This document shows positions 1-9,253 of a DNA stretch of 64,000 nucleotides, one piece after another. Made by a program: the position numbers and the translations under genes. Positions within the stretch are counted from its first letter, which is position 1; each line of letters starts with the position of its first letter. The notes beneath the pieces are model-generated. The model ran no database searches, had not been told where the DNA came from, and saw nothing but the letters and a program-made list of their open reading frames with translations. This DNA comes from Pseudomonadota bacterium (lineage in GTDB: Bacteria > Pseudomonadota > Alphaproteobacteria > Rhodobacterales > Rhodobacteraceae). The stretch lies in assembly GCA_038533575.1 (NCBI GenBank), contig JBCAYL010000001.1:1516226-1580225 (forward strand). The letters are read 5' to 3'.

Positions 1-1466
1 GAGCGAGTGATCGCCTGGCGGATCCACCACGTGGCGTAAGTGGAGAACTTGTAGCCGCGGCGGTACTCGAACTTGTCGACCGCCTTCATGAGGCCGATAT
101 TGCCTTCCTGAATGAGATCAAGGAATTGCAGGCCGCGGTTCGTGTACTTTTTCGCGATGGAGATGACGAGGCGCAGGTTCGCCTCCACCATCTCCTTCTT
201 GGCCTGCCGGGCTTCCTTTTCACCCTTCTGGACCTGCTGAACGATGCGGCGGAATTCGCTGATATCGAGGCCCACATAGGTGCCCACCTGGGCCATGTCG
301 GCACGCAGCTCTTCGGCCTTCTCGCGCGAGCGATCCATGAACATCTGCCAGCCGCGCCCCGTGCGGCCCGACATCTCGTCGAGCCAGGTCGGGTCGAGTT
401 CGCGGCCGCGATAGGCCTCGATGAACTCGCGGCGGTTGATGCGCGCCTGATCGGCGAGCTTCACCATCGCGCTGTCAATCGTCATCACGCGGCGGTTGAT
501 GCCGTAGAGCTGGTCGATGAGCGCTTCGATCCGGTTGTTGTGGAGGTGCAGCTCGTTGACGAGCTCCACGATCTCGGCGCGCAGCTTCTGGTACTTCTTC
601 TCATCCTTGTCGGAGAAGGAGCCGTCCTCGTTGAGCGTCGCGGAGATCCGCACGTCCTGCATGTCCGAGAGCTTGGCGTAGTCCCGCGCGATCAGGTCGA
701 GGGTCTCGAGCACGCGGGGCTTGAGCGCGGCTTCCATGGCCGCGAGCGACATGTTCGCGACGTCATCCTCGTCGTCGTCATCATCGTTGGCGATGGGATT
801 TCCGTCTGCGTCGAGCTCGGGCCCTGCTTCTTTCTTCGGCGCGGCCGCCTCGGCCCCCGGCGCGGGCACCACGGGCTCGTCGACATCGTCGCCCATCTGA
901 CGGCCAAAGGTCGTCTCGAGGTCGATGACGTCGCGCAGAAGAATGTCTTCGCCGAGAAGTTCGTCGCGCCAGATCGTGATGGCCTGGAAGGTGAGCGGGC
1001 TCTCGCAGAGCCCCGCGATCATCGTGTTGCGGCCGGCCTCGATGCGCTTGGCGATGGCGATCTCGCCCTCGCGGCTCAGCAATTCTACGCTGCCCATCTC
1101 GCGCAGGTACATGCGCACGGGGTCATCGGTGCGGTCGAGCTTTTCGGCCTCCGCCCCGCCCAGCGCGACCTCTCGGTTCTGCGCTGTCGTGGCGACCTCG
1201 GTGGAGCCCTTCTGCTCCTCCTCCTCGGCCTCTTCGTCCTCGATGATGTTGATGCCCATCTCCGAGAGCATCGACATGACGTCTTCGATCTGTTCGGAAT
1301 TCACTTGGTCGGGCGGCAGCACCTGATTGAGCTGGTCGTAGGTGATGAAGCCCTTTTCGCGCGCTTCCGCGATCATCTTCTTGACCGCGGCCTGGCTCAT
1401 GTCCACGAGCGGCTCGTTGGCGTCGTCGTCTGGCTTTCGGTCGTCGTTCGTATCTTTGGCGGCCAT
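1..1466 (-). CDS. rpoD: RNA polymerase primary sigma factor (sigma-70), 3' part outside the window
   Basis: This is the housekeeping sigma factor that directs RNA polymerase to promoters. About 488 codons are visible, ending inside region 2 (the frame reads ...[17 protein letters not shown] and then [11 protein letters not shown]), so regions 3 and 4 lie beyond base 1. The N-terminal region 1.1 part has an acidic run (residues near 210, [11 protein letters not shown]), followed by the large non-conserved insert and conserved regions 1.2 to 2.4. The start ATG at 1466 follows a good GGAGGG ribosome site. It lies 103 bases downstream of dnaG on the same strand, the usual alphaproteobacterial dnaG-rpoD arrangement. 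The spacer carries five GANTC sites (separate entry). Identity is certain; only completeness is limited by the window edge. Confidence 0.97.
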   Translation of the reverse strand, partial: MAAKDTNDDRKPDDDANEPLVDMSQAAVKKMIAEAREKGFITYDQLNQVLPPDQVNSEQIEDVMSMLSEMGINIIEDEEAEEEEQKGSTEVATTAQNREVALGGAEAEKLDRTDDPVRMYLREMGSVELLSREGEIAIAKRIEAGRNTMIAGLCESPLTFQAITIWRDELLGEDILLRDVIDLETTFGRQMGDDVDEPVVPAPGAEAAAPKKEAGPELDADGNPIANDDDDDEDDVANMSLAAMEAALKPRVLETLDLIARDYAKLSDMQDVRISATLNEDGSFSDKDEKKYQKLRAEIVELVNELHLHNNRIEALIDQLYGINRRVMTIDSAMVKLADQARINRREFIEAYRGRELDPTWLDEMSGRTGRGWQMFMDRSREKAEELRADMAQVGTYVGLDISEFRRIVQQVQKGEKEARQAKKEMVEANLRLVISIAKKYTNRGLQFLDLIQEGNIGLMKAVDKFEYRRGYKFSTYATWWIRQAITR

Positions 1467-1483
1467 GTCGGGCGTCCCTCCAC

Positions 1484-1560
1484 GAATCAGCGGCTAGCTT
1501 GCGCGAATCAGTTCCAGTGGTGATTCGAGCACGTGTTTACCGTGATTCTCTCTATGATTC
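1484..1560. promoter_or_regulatory. Cluster of five GANTC methylation sites upstream of rpoD
   Basis: In this 77-base stretch of the dnaG-rpoD spacer there are five GANTC sites: GAATC at 1484 and 1505, and GATTC at 1522, 1544 and 1556. All five sit in a GAATCA/TGATTC context. GANTC is the target of CcrM, the cell-cycle DNA methyltransferase of alphaproteobacteria, and clustered sites in promoters are associated with GcrA/CcrM-dependent transcription. A role in rpoD expression is inference. Confidence 0.5.
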
Positions 1561-1569
1561 TTCACCAAA

Positions 1570-3510
1570 CTACGAGCCCCTTGGCCCGCCCTTGGTGTAG
1601 TTCAGATTTTCCAGCAAATCCGTGAACTTACTGCGTTCGTCTCGGTTCAATTTGGCACCGTTCGGTGCCGTGTCGTATTCGGCAACATCGTCGTCATCCT
1701 GTCGCCCGGCGCGGTTCACGGCTTCCGCCGCCTGGCCCAAGCGCCAGGTCAGCCCCTCGTCGGCAGGGCCCTCCAGATCTTCGATGGCTTCCGCCACTTC
1801 GCGCGCGTGGCCCCGTTGGGCGCTCAGCTTGGCGAATTCCTCCGCGAGGCAGAGGCGCGCAAGCTCCAGGTCCCCGGCTGCGCGCACAGCGGGGTTGATC
1901 GCGATGTGGGGCAGGCGAAAGAGCTTTTCAATGGCCTCGCGCCCGGCGCGCTGCGCGATCTCGTCGCGCTGTTGCGCCTCCTCGGGGAGCGACAGGAGCA
2001 GCGCCTGAAGCTCGGCATGGCTCCCTTCGCAGGGCATGTCCTCGAGCTCGGCATAGAAATCCGGAAGCGCGGCGGGCGTGGCGATGAGCGTGGCGAGGAT
2101 CGCGGCCTCACGCAGTTCATCCTGGCTCAGGCCCGCGGCCAGCGCCGAGCGTTTCGTGCTGCTCTGGGGCTGGGCCGGGCGGCGACGGCCAGGGACGAAG
2201 GCCTGCCGCGACCCCGTGGCCTGCCCGTAGCCGAAGAGCTCCATCCTGAGGCGCTTCACCTCCTCGCCGTAATGGCCGCGGAGTGACGGGTCCTTGATCT
2301 GTTTCAGGGCGTCGCGCAGAGACTTGTCGAGCGCGGCCTTGCGTTCCGGGCTGTCGAAGATCTTGCCGTCCGTCTCCCGCCGCCAAAGAAGCTGCACGAG
2401 AGGCATCGCAGCCTCGAGGCGCTCCGTCATGGCCTCTGCGCCCGCCGATTTCAGCAGGTCGTCCGGATCCTGCCCCTCGGGCATGAGCGCGAAGCGCAGC
2501 GATTTCGGTGCCTCGAGCAGGGGCAGCGCCAGATCGATCACCCGGATCGCCGCGCGCAGGCCCGCCGTGTCGCCATCGAGCGCGATGACGGGCTCGTCCG
2601 CCATGCGCCAGAGAAGCTGCAACTGGTTCTCGGTCACGGCTGTGCCGAGCGGGGCCACGGTGGCGGGGAAGCCCGCCTCGGCCAGCGCGATGACATCCAT
2701 GTAGCCCTCGGCCACGAGGAGCGGGTGCCCCTTGCCCGCCGCCTCCCGCGCGGGGCCGTGGTTGAAGAGCGTGCGCCCCTTGTCGAAAAGGAGCGTCTCC
2801 GGTGAGTTCAGATATTTCGCATTGTCGCCCGGATCCATGGCCCGTCCGCCGAACGCGATGGCGCGCCCGCGCGGGTCACGGATCGGGAACATGATCCGAT
2901 TGCGGAAAGTGTCGTAGGGATCGCGGCCCTTGTCAGAGGCCTTCACCAATCCGCAGGCCAGAAGCTTATCGTCGGGGGTGCCCTTGCCCTTCAGGTGATC
3001 GCGCAGGTTCTGCCACCCCTCGGGCGCAAAGCCGATCTCCCACCGCTCGAGCGCCTGCCCCGCGAGACCACGCCCGGCGAGGTAATCGCGCGCTGCGGCC
3101 CCGGCGCCGCGGCTGAGTTGAAGGCGGAAATACTTCACCGCCTCCTCCATCACGCCCGCGAGCTCGGTGCGTTCGTCGGCCTTTTCCTGCGCTTTGGGAT
3201 CGCGCGCGGGCATTTGCATCCCCGCTTCGCCCGCGAGGATTTCCACCGCTTCCATGAAGCCGACATTCTCTGTCTCGCGCACGAAGGAGATCGCATCCCC
3301 CTTCGCGTGGCACCCGAAGCAGTAGTAATAGCCCTTGCGGTCGTCGACGTGGAAAGAGGCCGTCTTTTCCTGGTGGAACGGGCACGGGCTCCAGAGGTCG
3401 CCCTTGCCCTGGTTGGATTTTCGCTGATCCCAGATGACCTTGCGCCCGACGACCGAACCCAGCGAGGTGCGGGCGCGCAATTCGTCCAGGAATCCGGGAG
3501 GCAGGCTCAT
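1570..3510 (-). CDS. dnaG: DNA primase DnaG
   Basis: DNA primase makes the RNA primers for replication and binds the replicative helicase through its C-terminus. The 646-residue protein has the N-terminal CHC2 zinc finger (Cys43, His46, Cys64 and Cys67 in CPFH...YYYCFGC), the catalytic RNA-polymerase core, and the Toprim domain with the acidic [13 protein letters not shown] and IALDGDTAG motifs near residues 265 and 310. The C-terminal third is less conserved, as expected for the helicase-binding domain. Length fits the family. It is followed by rpoD on the same strand and preceded by soxG after only 30 bases, so some read-through from the sarcosine oxidase operon is possible. Confidence 0.97.
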   Translation of the reverse strand: MSLPPGFLDELRARTSLGSVVGRKVIWDQRKSNQGKGDLWSPCPFHQEKTASFHVDDRKGYYYCFGCHAKGDAISFVRETENVGFMEAVEILAGEAGMQMPARDPKAQEKADERTELAGVMEEAVKYFRLQLSRGAGAAARDYLAGRGLAGQALERWEIGFAPEGWQNLRDHLKGKGTPDDKLLACGLVKASDKGRDPYDTFRNRIMFPIRDPRGRAIAFGGRAMDPGDNAKYLNSPETLLFDKGRTLFNHGPAREAAGKGHPLLVAEGYMDVIALAEAGFPATVAPLGTAVTENQLQLLWRMADEPVIALDGDTAGLRAAIRVIDLALPLLEAPKSLRFALMPEGQDPDDLLKSAGAEAMTERLEAAMPLVQLLWRRETDGKIFDSPERKAALDKSLRDALKQIKDPSLRGHYGEEVKRLRMELFGYGQATGSRQAFVPGRRRPAQPQSSTKRSALAAGLSQDELREAAILATLIATPAALPDFYAELEDMPCEGSHAELQALLLSLPEEAQQRDEIAQRAGREAIEKLFRLPHIAINPAVRAAGDLELARLCLAEEFAKLSAQRGHAREVAEAIEDLEGPADEGLTWRLGQAAEAVNRAGRQDDDDVAEYDTAPNGAKLNRDERSKFTDLLENLNYTKGGPRGS

Positions 3511-3540
3511 GCTTTGAACTTACCGCAGAGAACCGCGGGT

Positions 3541-4074
3541 TCAATGCGACGGGGGCAATCCCTCGAAGACCTCGCGGAGCTCGCGGGCCAACGTGCCCGC
3601 CATCGACCGGAAAACGAGCACGTCGAAGTGCTCGAGCTCGGTCCGGATAATGTGTGCGGGCATGTGCCCGACGAGCGAACGCGCGCAGCGCCCCGGCCCG
3701 AACGCGAACTCGCGCAGATCGATCGGCGTCAGGTAGGCGAGCGCCTCGACGGCCCGGGGCCCGCTCAGCGCGACGTGGCACCACGCATCCGATTGATCCG
3801 TCAAGGAGGTGACCGCCTCTAGGGCGGGCGTGGGCTCCGCCCCCACGAGCAGGACGTGGTCGAGATCGAACCACGCACAAAACGCAGCCCCGCTGCGGGT
3901 CACCTCACCGGGCGCGGGCAGCGCAAGCCCGTGCGCCTCTCGCAGGGCCGCGTCGAGCCCCTCGCGCCGCGCGAGCGAGGACTTCGGCATCTCCATGACT
4001 TCTGCGGCTTTCACGCCGGGCCCCTCCACGGGAAAGAGACCCTCCCCGGCCATGCGCGCGATGAGCCTAACCAC
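3541..4074 (-). CDS. soxG: Sarcosine oxidase gamma subunit
   Basis: This is the fourth subunit of heterotetrameric sarcosine oxidase, a GcvT-like protein that packs against the alpha subunit and helps form the folate site. The protein has about 177 residues and a family-like core (GAAFCAWFDLDHVLLVG, DQSDAWCHVALSGPRAVEAL, CARSLVGHMPAHI). I place the start at GTG 4074, whose first codons overlap the soxA stop (GTGGTTAG); a GGGAGGA lies upstream. An internal ATG at 4053 is the alternative. It is the last gene of soxBDAG, 30 bases before dnaG. The start is the main uncertainty. Confidence 0.88.
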   Translation of the reverse strand: MVRLIARMAGEGLFPVEGPGVKAAEVMEMPKSSLARREGLDAALREAHGLALPAPGEVTRSGAAFCAWFDLDHVLLVGAEPTPALEAVTSLTDQSDAWCHVALSGPRAVEALAYLTPIDLREFAFGPGRCARSLVGHMPAHIIRTELEHFDVLVFRSMAGTLARELREVFEGLPPSH

Positions 4075-6991
4075 GGAGGCGTCCTCCCTCTGGGTCGATG
4101 AAGCACGGCGAGACAACCTCCACCGCCGCGTCGAGACCGCGGAGACCATCCCAGAAGCGGATGACCTCCCCGACCCTGTCCTGCCCGCCCGCGAGAAAGC
4201 CCAGCGCGATCTGGTGCCCGAGGCTCGGCGAATACGCGACCGAGGTGACGTAGCCCTGATGATTGTCGGCCACCGGTGCCGCGCCCTCATTGAAGAGATG
4301 GGCGCCCGCGCTCAGCTCGGCACCCGGCTCGACGGGCTTCAGCCCGACAAGCTGCTGGCGCGCATCGTCCACCAGCCCGGGCCGCGCGGCCATGGTCTTT
4401 CCGACGCAATCCTTCTTGGCCGAGACCATGCGCGCCATGCCGATGTCGAAGGCCGTGGTGCGCCCGTGGATCTCGGCATGCGTGATATGCCCCTTCTCGA
4501 TGCGCAGGACGTTCAAGGCCTCCATCCCGTAGGCCCCGCCGCCCAGCGCCTCCGCCTGCGCGACGAGAAGCCGGAAGAGGCTGTCGCCATAACGCGCGGG
4601 AACGGCCACCTCGTAGGCATGCTCGCCGGAAAAGGAGATGCGGAAGAGCCGCCCGGCGACACCGGCCACATGGACCGCCCCGCAGGACATGAAAGGCCAG
4701 CCTTCATCGTCGATGGGCGCGTCGAGGACCGTGTTCAGAAGCTCCCGGGATCGTGGCCCGGCCACGGCGAACTGCGCCCATTGCTCGGTCACGGAGATGA
4801 AGCTCACGTCTAGTTCGGGGCGCAGGCACTGCGCCACGAAGGCCAGATGCTGCATCACCTGGCCGGCCGCGGCGGTGGTCGTGGTCATCACGTAATGCGT
4901 GGGCCCGAGCCGCGCGCAGGTACCGTCATCCATGACGTGCCCATCCTCGCGCAGCATGAGCCCGTAGCGCACGCGCCCCTCTTTGAGCGTGGAGAACGTA
5001 TTGGTGTAGACGAAATCGAGGAAGGCGGCGGCATCCTTGCCCTGAATGTCGATCTTGCCCAGCGTGGACACGTCGCAGACGCCCACGCGCTCGCGAACCA
5101 TGCGCACTTCCCGGTCGCAGCTTTCGCGCCAATGCGTCTCGCCCGCTTCGTGAAAATACGACGGGCGGTACCAGAGGCCCGCCTCGATCATGGGGGCGCC
5201 GCGCGCGACGGTGGCCGCGTGAGAGGTGGTGAGCCGCTCGGGCGCGAAGCCCTTTCCTTGCGCGCCCGCGCCCATGGCCGCGATCGTGACCGGCACGTAG
5301 GGCGGGCGGAAGGTCGTCGTCCCGGTTTCGGGAATGCCGCGGCCCGTGGCGTCCGCGAGGAGCGCGAGGGCGGCCACGTTGGAATTCTTGCCCTGGTCGG
5401 TGGCCATGCCCTGCGTCGTGTACCGCTTCATGTGCTCGACGCTCTGGTAGTTCTCCTGCGCCGCCTGCCGGATATCCTTCGTGGTCACGTCGTTCTGGAA
5501 ATCGAGCCAGGCGCGGCGCGCGGCGCCCCGCGGCGCTTTCACCTCCCAGAGCGCTTCGATCCTGTAGGGCTCCGCCTCGGCCTTCGGGGTCTTGAGCTTG
5601 GGCCCTTTCAGCCCGAGCTCGGTGGCGGCGGCCAGTCCCGCCTCAGCCCCCGATTTCAGACAGCCGAACGTGTCCATCACGCCCGCCGCACTGCCTGCCG
5701 CCGTGAGCCCGGGGACAGCGCCTTCGGTGGGCACGAAGCTCGAGATGCCCTCGTGCCATGTCGGGCGCCCGTTCATGTGGCAGGTGAGGTGCACGCTCGG
5801 GTTCCAGCCGCCGGAAACAGCGAGGCAATCCGCCTCGATCCTGAACACGCGCCCGCCCTTGGCCACGGTGATCTGCTCGAGACCGCGGCGGCCCCGCGTG
5901 CCGACGACCCGTGCGCCCCCGTGGTGGGGGAGACCGTCGACGTCGAGCGCCACCCCCTCGCGGCTGTCGATGAGAGCGGCGACGGTGACACCGGCCGCCG
6001 CGAGGTCTTTGGCCGTCCGGTAGGCACCGTCATTGTTGCAGAAAACGGCGACCCGCCGCCCGGGTGAGACGCCGAAGCGATTGAGATAGCTGCGCACCGC
6101 CGAGGCCATCATGACCCCGGGGCGATCATTGTCCGCGAAAGCGACGGAGCGCTCCAGCGCGCCAGCGCAGAGCACCGCGCGGCGGGCGGAAATACGCCAG
6201 AAGCACTCTGCGACGCCTCCATCCGGGCGACGCTCCAGCGCGCCGAAGGTGCCGCCGTCATAGGCCCCCGTGACCGTCGTCCGGGTCATGATCCTGACCC
6301 CGAGGTCTTCGAGCGCGGCGATCTCGCTCTGGATCCAGTCCGCGGCGGGCTTGCCGTCGATCGTCTCCGTCTCGGAGAGGAGCCGCCCCCCGAGCTCCCA
6401 GCTTTCATCGGCGAGGATGACATCGGCCCCGGCCTCCGCCGACGCCCGCGCCGCGCGGAGCCCGGCGGGCCCGCCGCCGATCACGAGGATGTCGCAATGG
6501 ACAAAGGCACGGAGGTAGTGGCCCTCGTTGGCCGCGCCGCTCAGCGCGCCGAGACCCGCCGCGCGCCGGATGAACGGCTCGTAAAGCCCCTCCCAGAAGG
6601 TGCGCGGCCACATGAAAGTCTTGTAGTAGAAGCCCGCACTCAGGAACGGCGCGAGCGCGTCATTGACGCTCAGAAGATCGTACTTGAGCGACGGCCATGC
6701 GTTCTGCGACCGGGCGACGAGGCCCTCCGACAGCTCCACCATGGGCGCACGGAGATTGGGCTCGCGGCCTGCCCCGTCGCCGAGCGTCACGAGGGCATTG
6801 GGCTCCTCCGAGCCCGCCGTCAGCACGCCGCGCGGGCGGTGGTACTTGAAGGACCGCCCCATGAGCCGCACGCCATTGGCCAGGAGCGCGGAGGCGAGCG
6901 TGTCCCCCCGAAACCCGGCATACTTCACGCCGTCGAAGTGGAAATCGAGCGGCGCGCTCCGGTCGATGCGGCCCTTGCCTTCAACGCGCAT
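4067..6991 (-). CDS. soxA: Sarcosine oxidase alpha subunit
   Basis: This is the large subunit of heterotetrameric sarcosine oxidase, which oxidises sarcosine to glycine and passes the methyl carbon to tetrahydrofolate as methylene-THF, releasing hydrogen peroxide. The 974-residue protein has an N-terminal ferredoxin-like segment (residues 1-120), a NAD-binding Rossmann core with the glycine motif VIGGGPAGLRAARA near residues 170-182, and a C-terminal aminomethyltransferase (GcvT-like) folate-binding region from about residue 590. Length matches the family (about 970-1000). It overlaps soxD by 11 bases and soxG by 8, showing tight translational coupling in the order B-D-A-G. Confidence 0.97.
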   Translation of the reverse strand: MRVEGKGRIDRSAPLDFHFDGVKYAGFRGDTLASALLANGVRLMGRSFKYHRPRGVLTAGSEEPNALVTLGDGAGREPNLRAPMVELSEGLVARSQNAWPSLKYDLLSVNDALAPFLSAGFYYKTFMWPRTFWEGLYEPFIRRAAGLGALSGAANEGHYLRAFVHCDILVIGGGPAGLRAARASAEAGADVILADESWELGGRLLSETETIDGKPAADWIQSEIAALEDLGVRIMTRTTVTGAYDGGTFGALERRPDGGVAECFWRISARRAVLCAGALERSVAFADNDRPGVMMASAVRSYLNRFGVSPGRRVAVFCNNDGAYRTAKDLAAAGVTVAALIDSREGVALDVDGLPHHGGARVVGTRGRRGLEQITVAKGGRVFRIEADCLAVSGGWNPSVHLTCHMNGRPTWHEGISSFVPTEGAVPGLTAAGSAAGVMDTFGCLKSGAEAGLAAATELGLKGPKLKTPKAEAEPYRIEALWEVKAPRGAARRAWLDFQNDVTTKDIRQAAQENYQSVEHMKRYTTQGMATDQGKNSNVAALALLADATGRGIPETGTTTFRPPYVPVTIAAMGAGAQGKGFAPERLTTSHAATVARGAPMIEAGLWYRPSYFHEAGETHWRESCDREVRMVRERVGVCDVSTLGKIDIQGKDAAAFLDFVYTNTFSTLKEGRVRYGLMLREDGHVMDDGTCARLGPTHYVMTTTTAAAGQVMQHLAFVAQCLRPELDVSFISVTEQWAQFAVAGPRSRELLNTVLDAPIDDEGWPFMSCGAVHVAGVAGRLFRISFSGEHAYEVAVPARYGDSLFRLLVAQAEALGGGAYGMEALNVLRIEKGHITHAEIHGRTTAFDIGMARMVSAKKDCVGKTMAARPGLVDDARQQLVGLKPVEPGAELSAGAHLFNEGAAPVADNHQGYVTSVAYSPSLGHQIALGFLAGGQDRVGEVIRFWDGLRGLDAAVEVVSPCFIDPEGGRLRG

Positions 6992-7250
6992 GGGCGACCT
7001 CCCGGGCGAGTCTCACGCCCCGTATCTCGTGGGTGCGCGTGTCGCGCTCCACGATCAGCCAGGCACCGCAGCCCGCCGTGTGCTGCCAGAGCTCTTCGAC
7101 CACGCCGGCGAGGTTCTCGCGGTTGTGGAGATAGTCATCCCACGCCTCCGCGCCCGCGTCGGGATCCGGTCGGTGGAGGAGAGAGGCGTGGCCGCGATAG
7201 GTGAACTCCCGCAGGTCCCGCTCTCCGCAGATCGGACAGTCGATCCTCAT
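6981..7250 (-). CDS. soxD: Sarcosine oxidase delta subunit
   Basis: This small zinc-binding subunit of heterotetrameric sarcosine oxidase has 89 residues. The predicted zinc ligands are Cys5 and Cys8 (CPICG) with His57 and Cys61 (HTAGCG), the same spacing as in characterised delta subunits. I chose ATG 7250, giving MRIDCPICG; an upstream in-frame extension would add residues that the family lacks. The stop codon overlaps the soxA start. A 55-base spacer separates it from soxB and contains a near-perfect palindrome (7275-7298). Confidence 0.93.
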   Translation of the reverse strand: MRIDCPICGERDLREFTYRGHASLLHRPDPDAGAEAWDDYLHNRENLAGVVEELWQHTAGCGAWLIVERDTRTHEIRGVRLAREVAHAR

Positions 7251-7274
7251 GGCGTCACCGCGCGCCGCACGCGC

Positions 7275-7298
7275 CACGAATTTTTGCAAGAATTCGTG
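7275..7298. repeat. 24-bp near-perfect palindrome centred on TTTTGCAAG
   Basis: The sequence reads CACGAATT at both ends as an inverted repeat around a TTTTGCAAG core; eleven of twelve base pairs match. It lies in the 54-base space between soxB and soxD, inside the operon. A related perfect 28-bp palindrome lies at 42334-42361 between metG and a transglycosylase gene. It could act as an attenuator, a processing hairpin or a protein-binding site; the sequence alone does not decide. Confidence 0.6.
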
Positions 7299-7304
7299 AC
7301 ACCG

Positions 7305-8558
7305 TCAGTGGAGGTTGTGCTGGGCACCGGTCCCCTCCTCGTCCATGAGGCCCACCCCGCTGCGGAAGCGGTCGAGCCGGAAGCCCGCCGCCGGGGCGTG
7401 GTGGTTGCCCGTCGCCAAGAGATGCGCCGTCGAAAAGCCGGAGCCCGGCACCGCCTTGAAGCCGCCGTAGCACCAGCCGCAATTAAGGATGAGGCCCTCG
7501 GTCGGCGTCTTGTCGATCACGGGCGAGCCGTCCGGCGTCATGTCCATGATCCCGCCCCAGCTCCTCAGCACCTTGGCCTTCCCGATCATGGGCATCAGCG
7601 TCATGCCCGCTTCCAGCACATGCTCGGCCATGGGCAGGTTCCCGCGAGAGGCATAGCTGGCGTAGAAATCGAGATCGCCGCCGAAGACGAGCCCGCCCTT
7701 GTCGGACTGGCTGATATAGAAGTGCCCCATCCCGTAGGTGATGACGTGGTCGATGCAGGGCTTGAGGCCCTCGGAGACGAAGGCCTGCAGGATGTGGCTC
7801 TCGATCGGCAGCCGCATGCCCGCCATGGCCGCCGTCTGGCTGGAACGGCCCGCGGTGATGAGCGCCACCTGCTTGGCCTTGATCGCCCCGCGGGTCGTCT
7901 GCACGCCCGTCACGACCCCGCCTTCGACGTCGATGCCCGTCACTTCGCAATTCTGGATGATGTCGACGCCGCGCATGTCGGCCCCGCGGGCATAGCCCCA
8001 GGCCACGGCGTCGTGCCGGGCCGTGCCGCCCCTTGCGTGATAGAGGCCTCCGTAGATGGGAAAACGGGTCTGCTCGAAATCGAGGTAGGGCAGCTTGGCG
8101 CGCACGCCCTCGCGGTCGAGGAGCACCGCGTCGTCGCCCTGCGAGAGCATCTGGTTGCCTCGGCGCACGAAGCCGTCGCGCTGCCCGTCGGAGTGGAAGA
8201 GGTTGATGATGCCCCGCTGGGAATGCATCGCGTTGAAGTTCGTGTCCTCTTCCAGCCGCTCCCAGAGCTTGAGGGAATGCGAGTAGAACTCCGAATTTCC
8301 CGGCAGCATGTAATTGGCGCGCACGATCGTCGTGTTGCGCCCGACATTGCCGCCGCCGATATAGCCCTTCTCGAGCACCGCGACGTTGGTGATGCCGAAT
8401 TCCTTGGCGAGGTAGAACGCTGTGGAGAGGCCGTGCCCCCCGCCGCCCACGATGACGACGTCATAGGCCGCCTTCGGCTCGGGGCTGCGCCAATGGGGCG
8501 TCCAGCCGCGATTGCCGGTGACGCCCTGTTTCAGGATCTCCCAAGCTGAAAAGCGCAT
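7305..8558 (-). CDS. soxB: Sarcosine oxidase beta subunit
   Basis: This flavin subunit carries out the oxidation of sarcosine. The 417-residue protein has the FAD-binding GGGGHG motif at residues 38-43, a GYIGGGNVGRNTTIVRANY stretch conserved in beta subunits, and histidines at 175 and 183 (GGLYHARGGTARHD) in the region where the family attaches FMN covalently. I chose ATG 8558, preceded by a GGGGAGGA ribosome site; a longer in-frame reading to 8624 is not family-like. It is the first gene of soxBDAG. Substrate is probably sarcosine derived from betaine, given the carnitine genes elsewhere in this window. Confidence 0.96.
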   Translation of the reverse strand: MRFSAWEILKQGVTGNRGWTPHWRSPEPKAAYDVVIVGGGGHGLSTAFYLAKEFGITNVAVLEKGYIGGGNVGRNTTIVRANYMLPGNSEFYSHSLKLWERLEEDTNFNAMHSQRGIINLFHSDGQRDGFVRRGNQMLSQGDDAVLLDREGVRAKLPYLDFEQTRFPIYGGLYHARGGTARHDAVAWGYARGADMRGVDIIQNCEVTGIDVEGGVVTGVQTTRGAIKAKQVALITAGRSSQTAAMAGMRLPIESHILQAFVSEGLKPCIDHVITYGMGHFYISQSDKGGLVFGGDLDFYASYASRGNLPMAEHVLEAGMTLMPMIGKAKVLRSWGGIMDMTPDGSPVIDKTPTEGLILNCGWCYGGFKAVPGSGFSTAHLLATGNHHAPAAGFRLDRFRSGVGLMDEEGTGAQHNLH

Positions 8559-8650
8559 TGTCCTCCCCGTCCTCGCTGGGAGGAAACCCCATCGCCCGCG
8601 CCGCGCCAAGGCCCGCCGCGACACGCCGCGTCGTTTTTGCGCGGCGCCGG

Positions 8651-8702
8651 GGTCAGAGAGTGCGGTCAGCGGGTGAGGTCAGCGGGTGAGGTCAGAGAAT
8701 GG
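8651..8702. repeat. Four tandem 13-bp units
   Basis: Four head-to-tail 13-base units start at 8651, 8664, 8677 and 8690. Units two and three are identical (GGTCAGCGGGTGA); units one and four share GGTCAGAGA followed by variant bases. The array lies between soxB and the secreted protein gene at 8692 and includes that gene's stop codon in the fourth unit. It looks like slipped-strand duplication; no function is evident. Confidence 0.75.
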
Positions 8703-9135
8703 TGGCAGACACCATGCGGGTGGTCATATGCGCGTCGAGGCCGCGAATGTCCTCGAGCTGCCCGCGGACGGTGATGCGCTGCCCGTGCTCGAGGCGGGCG
8801 GCAGGGTCGGCAAGCTGCACCTCGAGCGCCGTGCCGTGATCCGCGCCGCCGCACCACGGGCACACGCCCATGTCGGAGACGAGGATGAATTCGCTGATCT
8901 CGGCAGACACCTTCACCAGATGCAGATAGCCGGTGACCTCGTAGAGATCGCTACCGTCATCCTGCGCCACCGGCATCAGGAACCGCCCCTCCTGCCCAGC
9001 GATGGCCTCTCCCGCGAGCGGCGCTTGCACCGTCTCGGCCGCGAACGCCGGAAGCGCCGGGGCAAGGATGGTGGCCTGCACCGTGGCGATGGCGATCGTG
9101 CTGGTGGCGAGCTTGGTGGTCTTCATCGGCGTCAT
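8692..9135 (-). CDS. Secreted protein of unknown function with a CPWCG motif
   Basis: I do not recognise a named family. The 147-residue protein begins with a signal peptide (about 30 residues, ending LPAFA before AETV), so it is probably periplasmic. The mature part contains MGVCPWCGGADHG near residues 90-103, a possible metal or redox Cys-x-x-Cys site, and ends with repeated beta-strand-like segments (RITVRGQLEDIRG) reminiscent of small OB-fold periplasmic proteins. The start at 9135 is supported by an AGGGAG site; a second ATG lies three codons in. It sits alone between gdhA and soxB on the same strand. Role is unknown. Confidence 0.75.
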   Translation of the reverse strand: MTPMKTTKLATSTIAIATVQATILAPALPAFAAETVQAPLAGEAIAGQEGRFLMPVAQDDGSDLYEVTGYLHLVKVSAEISEFILVSDMGVCPWCGGADHGTALEVQLADPAARLEHGQRITVRGQLEDIRGLDAHMTTRMVSATIL

Positions 9136-9219
9136 GGAGGTCTCCCTGCATTGTTGCCAGCGTCATACCCCATGAAGCCGTGGACGCAAAAGGCCCGGCA
9201 GCCGCGCTCCGGCAAATTA

Positions 9220-9236
9220 CCGCCACGCCGTGGCGG
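9220..9236 (-). terminator. Possible hairpin after gdhA
   Basis: An inverted repeat CCGCCACG-C-CGTGGCGG lies 18 bases beyond the gdhA stop and is followed, on the minus strand, by the short AT-rich stretch TAATTTG. The stem is strong but there is no clear run of T, so termination is plausible rather than certain. Confidence 0.45.
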
Positions 9237-9253
9237 GGAGGACTCAGGCCGGT

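Noticed and set aside
126-1523. Long open frame on the plus strand opposite rpoD
   Set aside because: It is antisense to the clearly conserved sigma-70 frame; high G+C DNA gives long stop-free complementary frames. The translated sequence is His/Leu/Arg-rich with no domain.
4847-6067. Long plus-strand frames across soxA, gdhA and other genes
   Set aside because: They mirror real coding frames and have no motif, ribosome site or conserved start. The same applies to similar frames opposite dnaG, hom, metG and metR.
8559-8691. Glycine riboswitch or other riboswitch upstream of soxB
   Set aside because: No tandem glycine aptamer core or other known riboswitch signature can be seen; only GC-rich stems and the 13-bp repeats.
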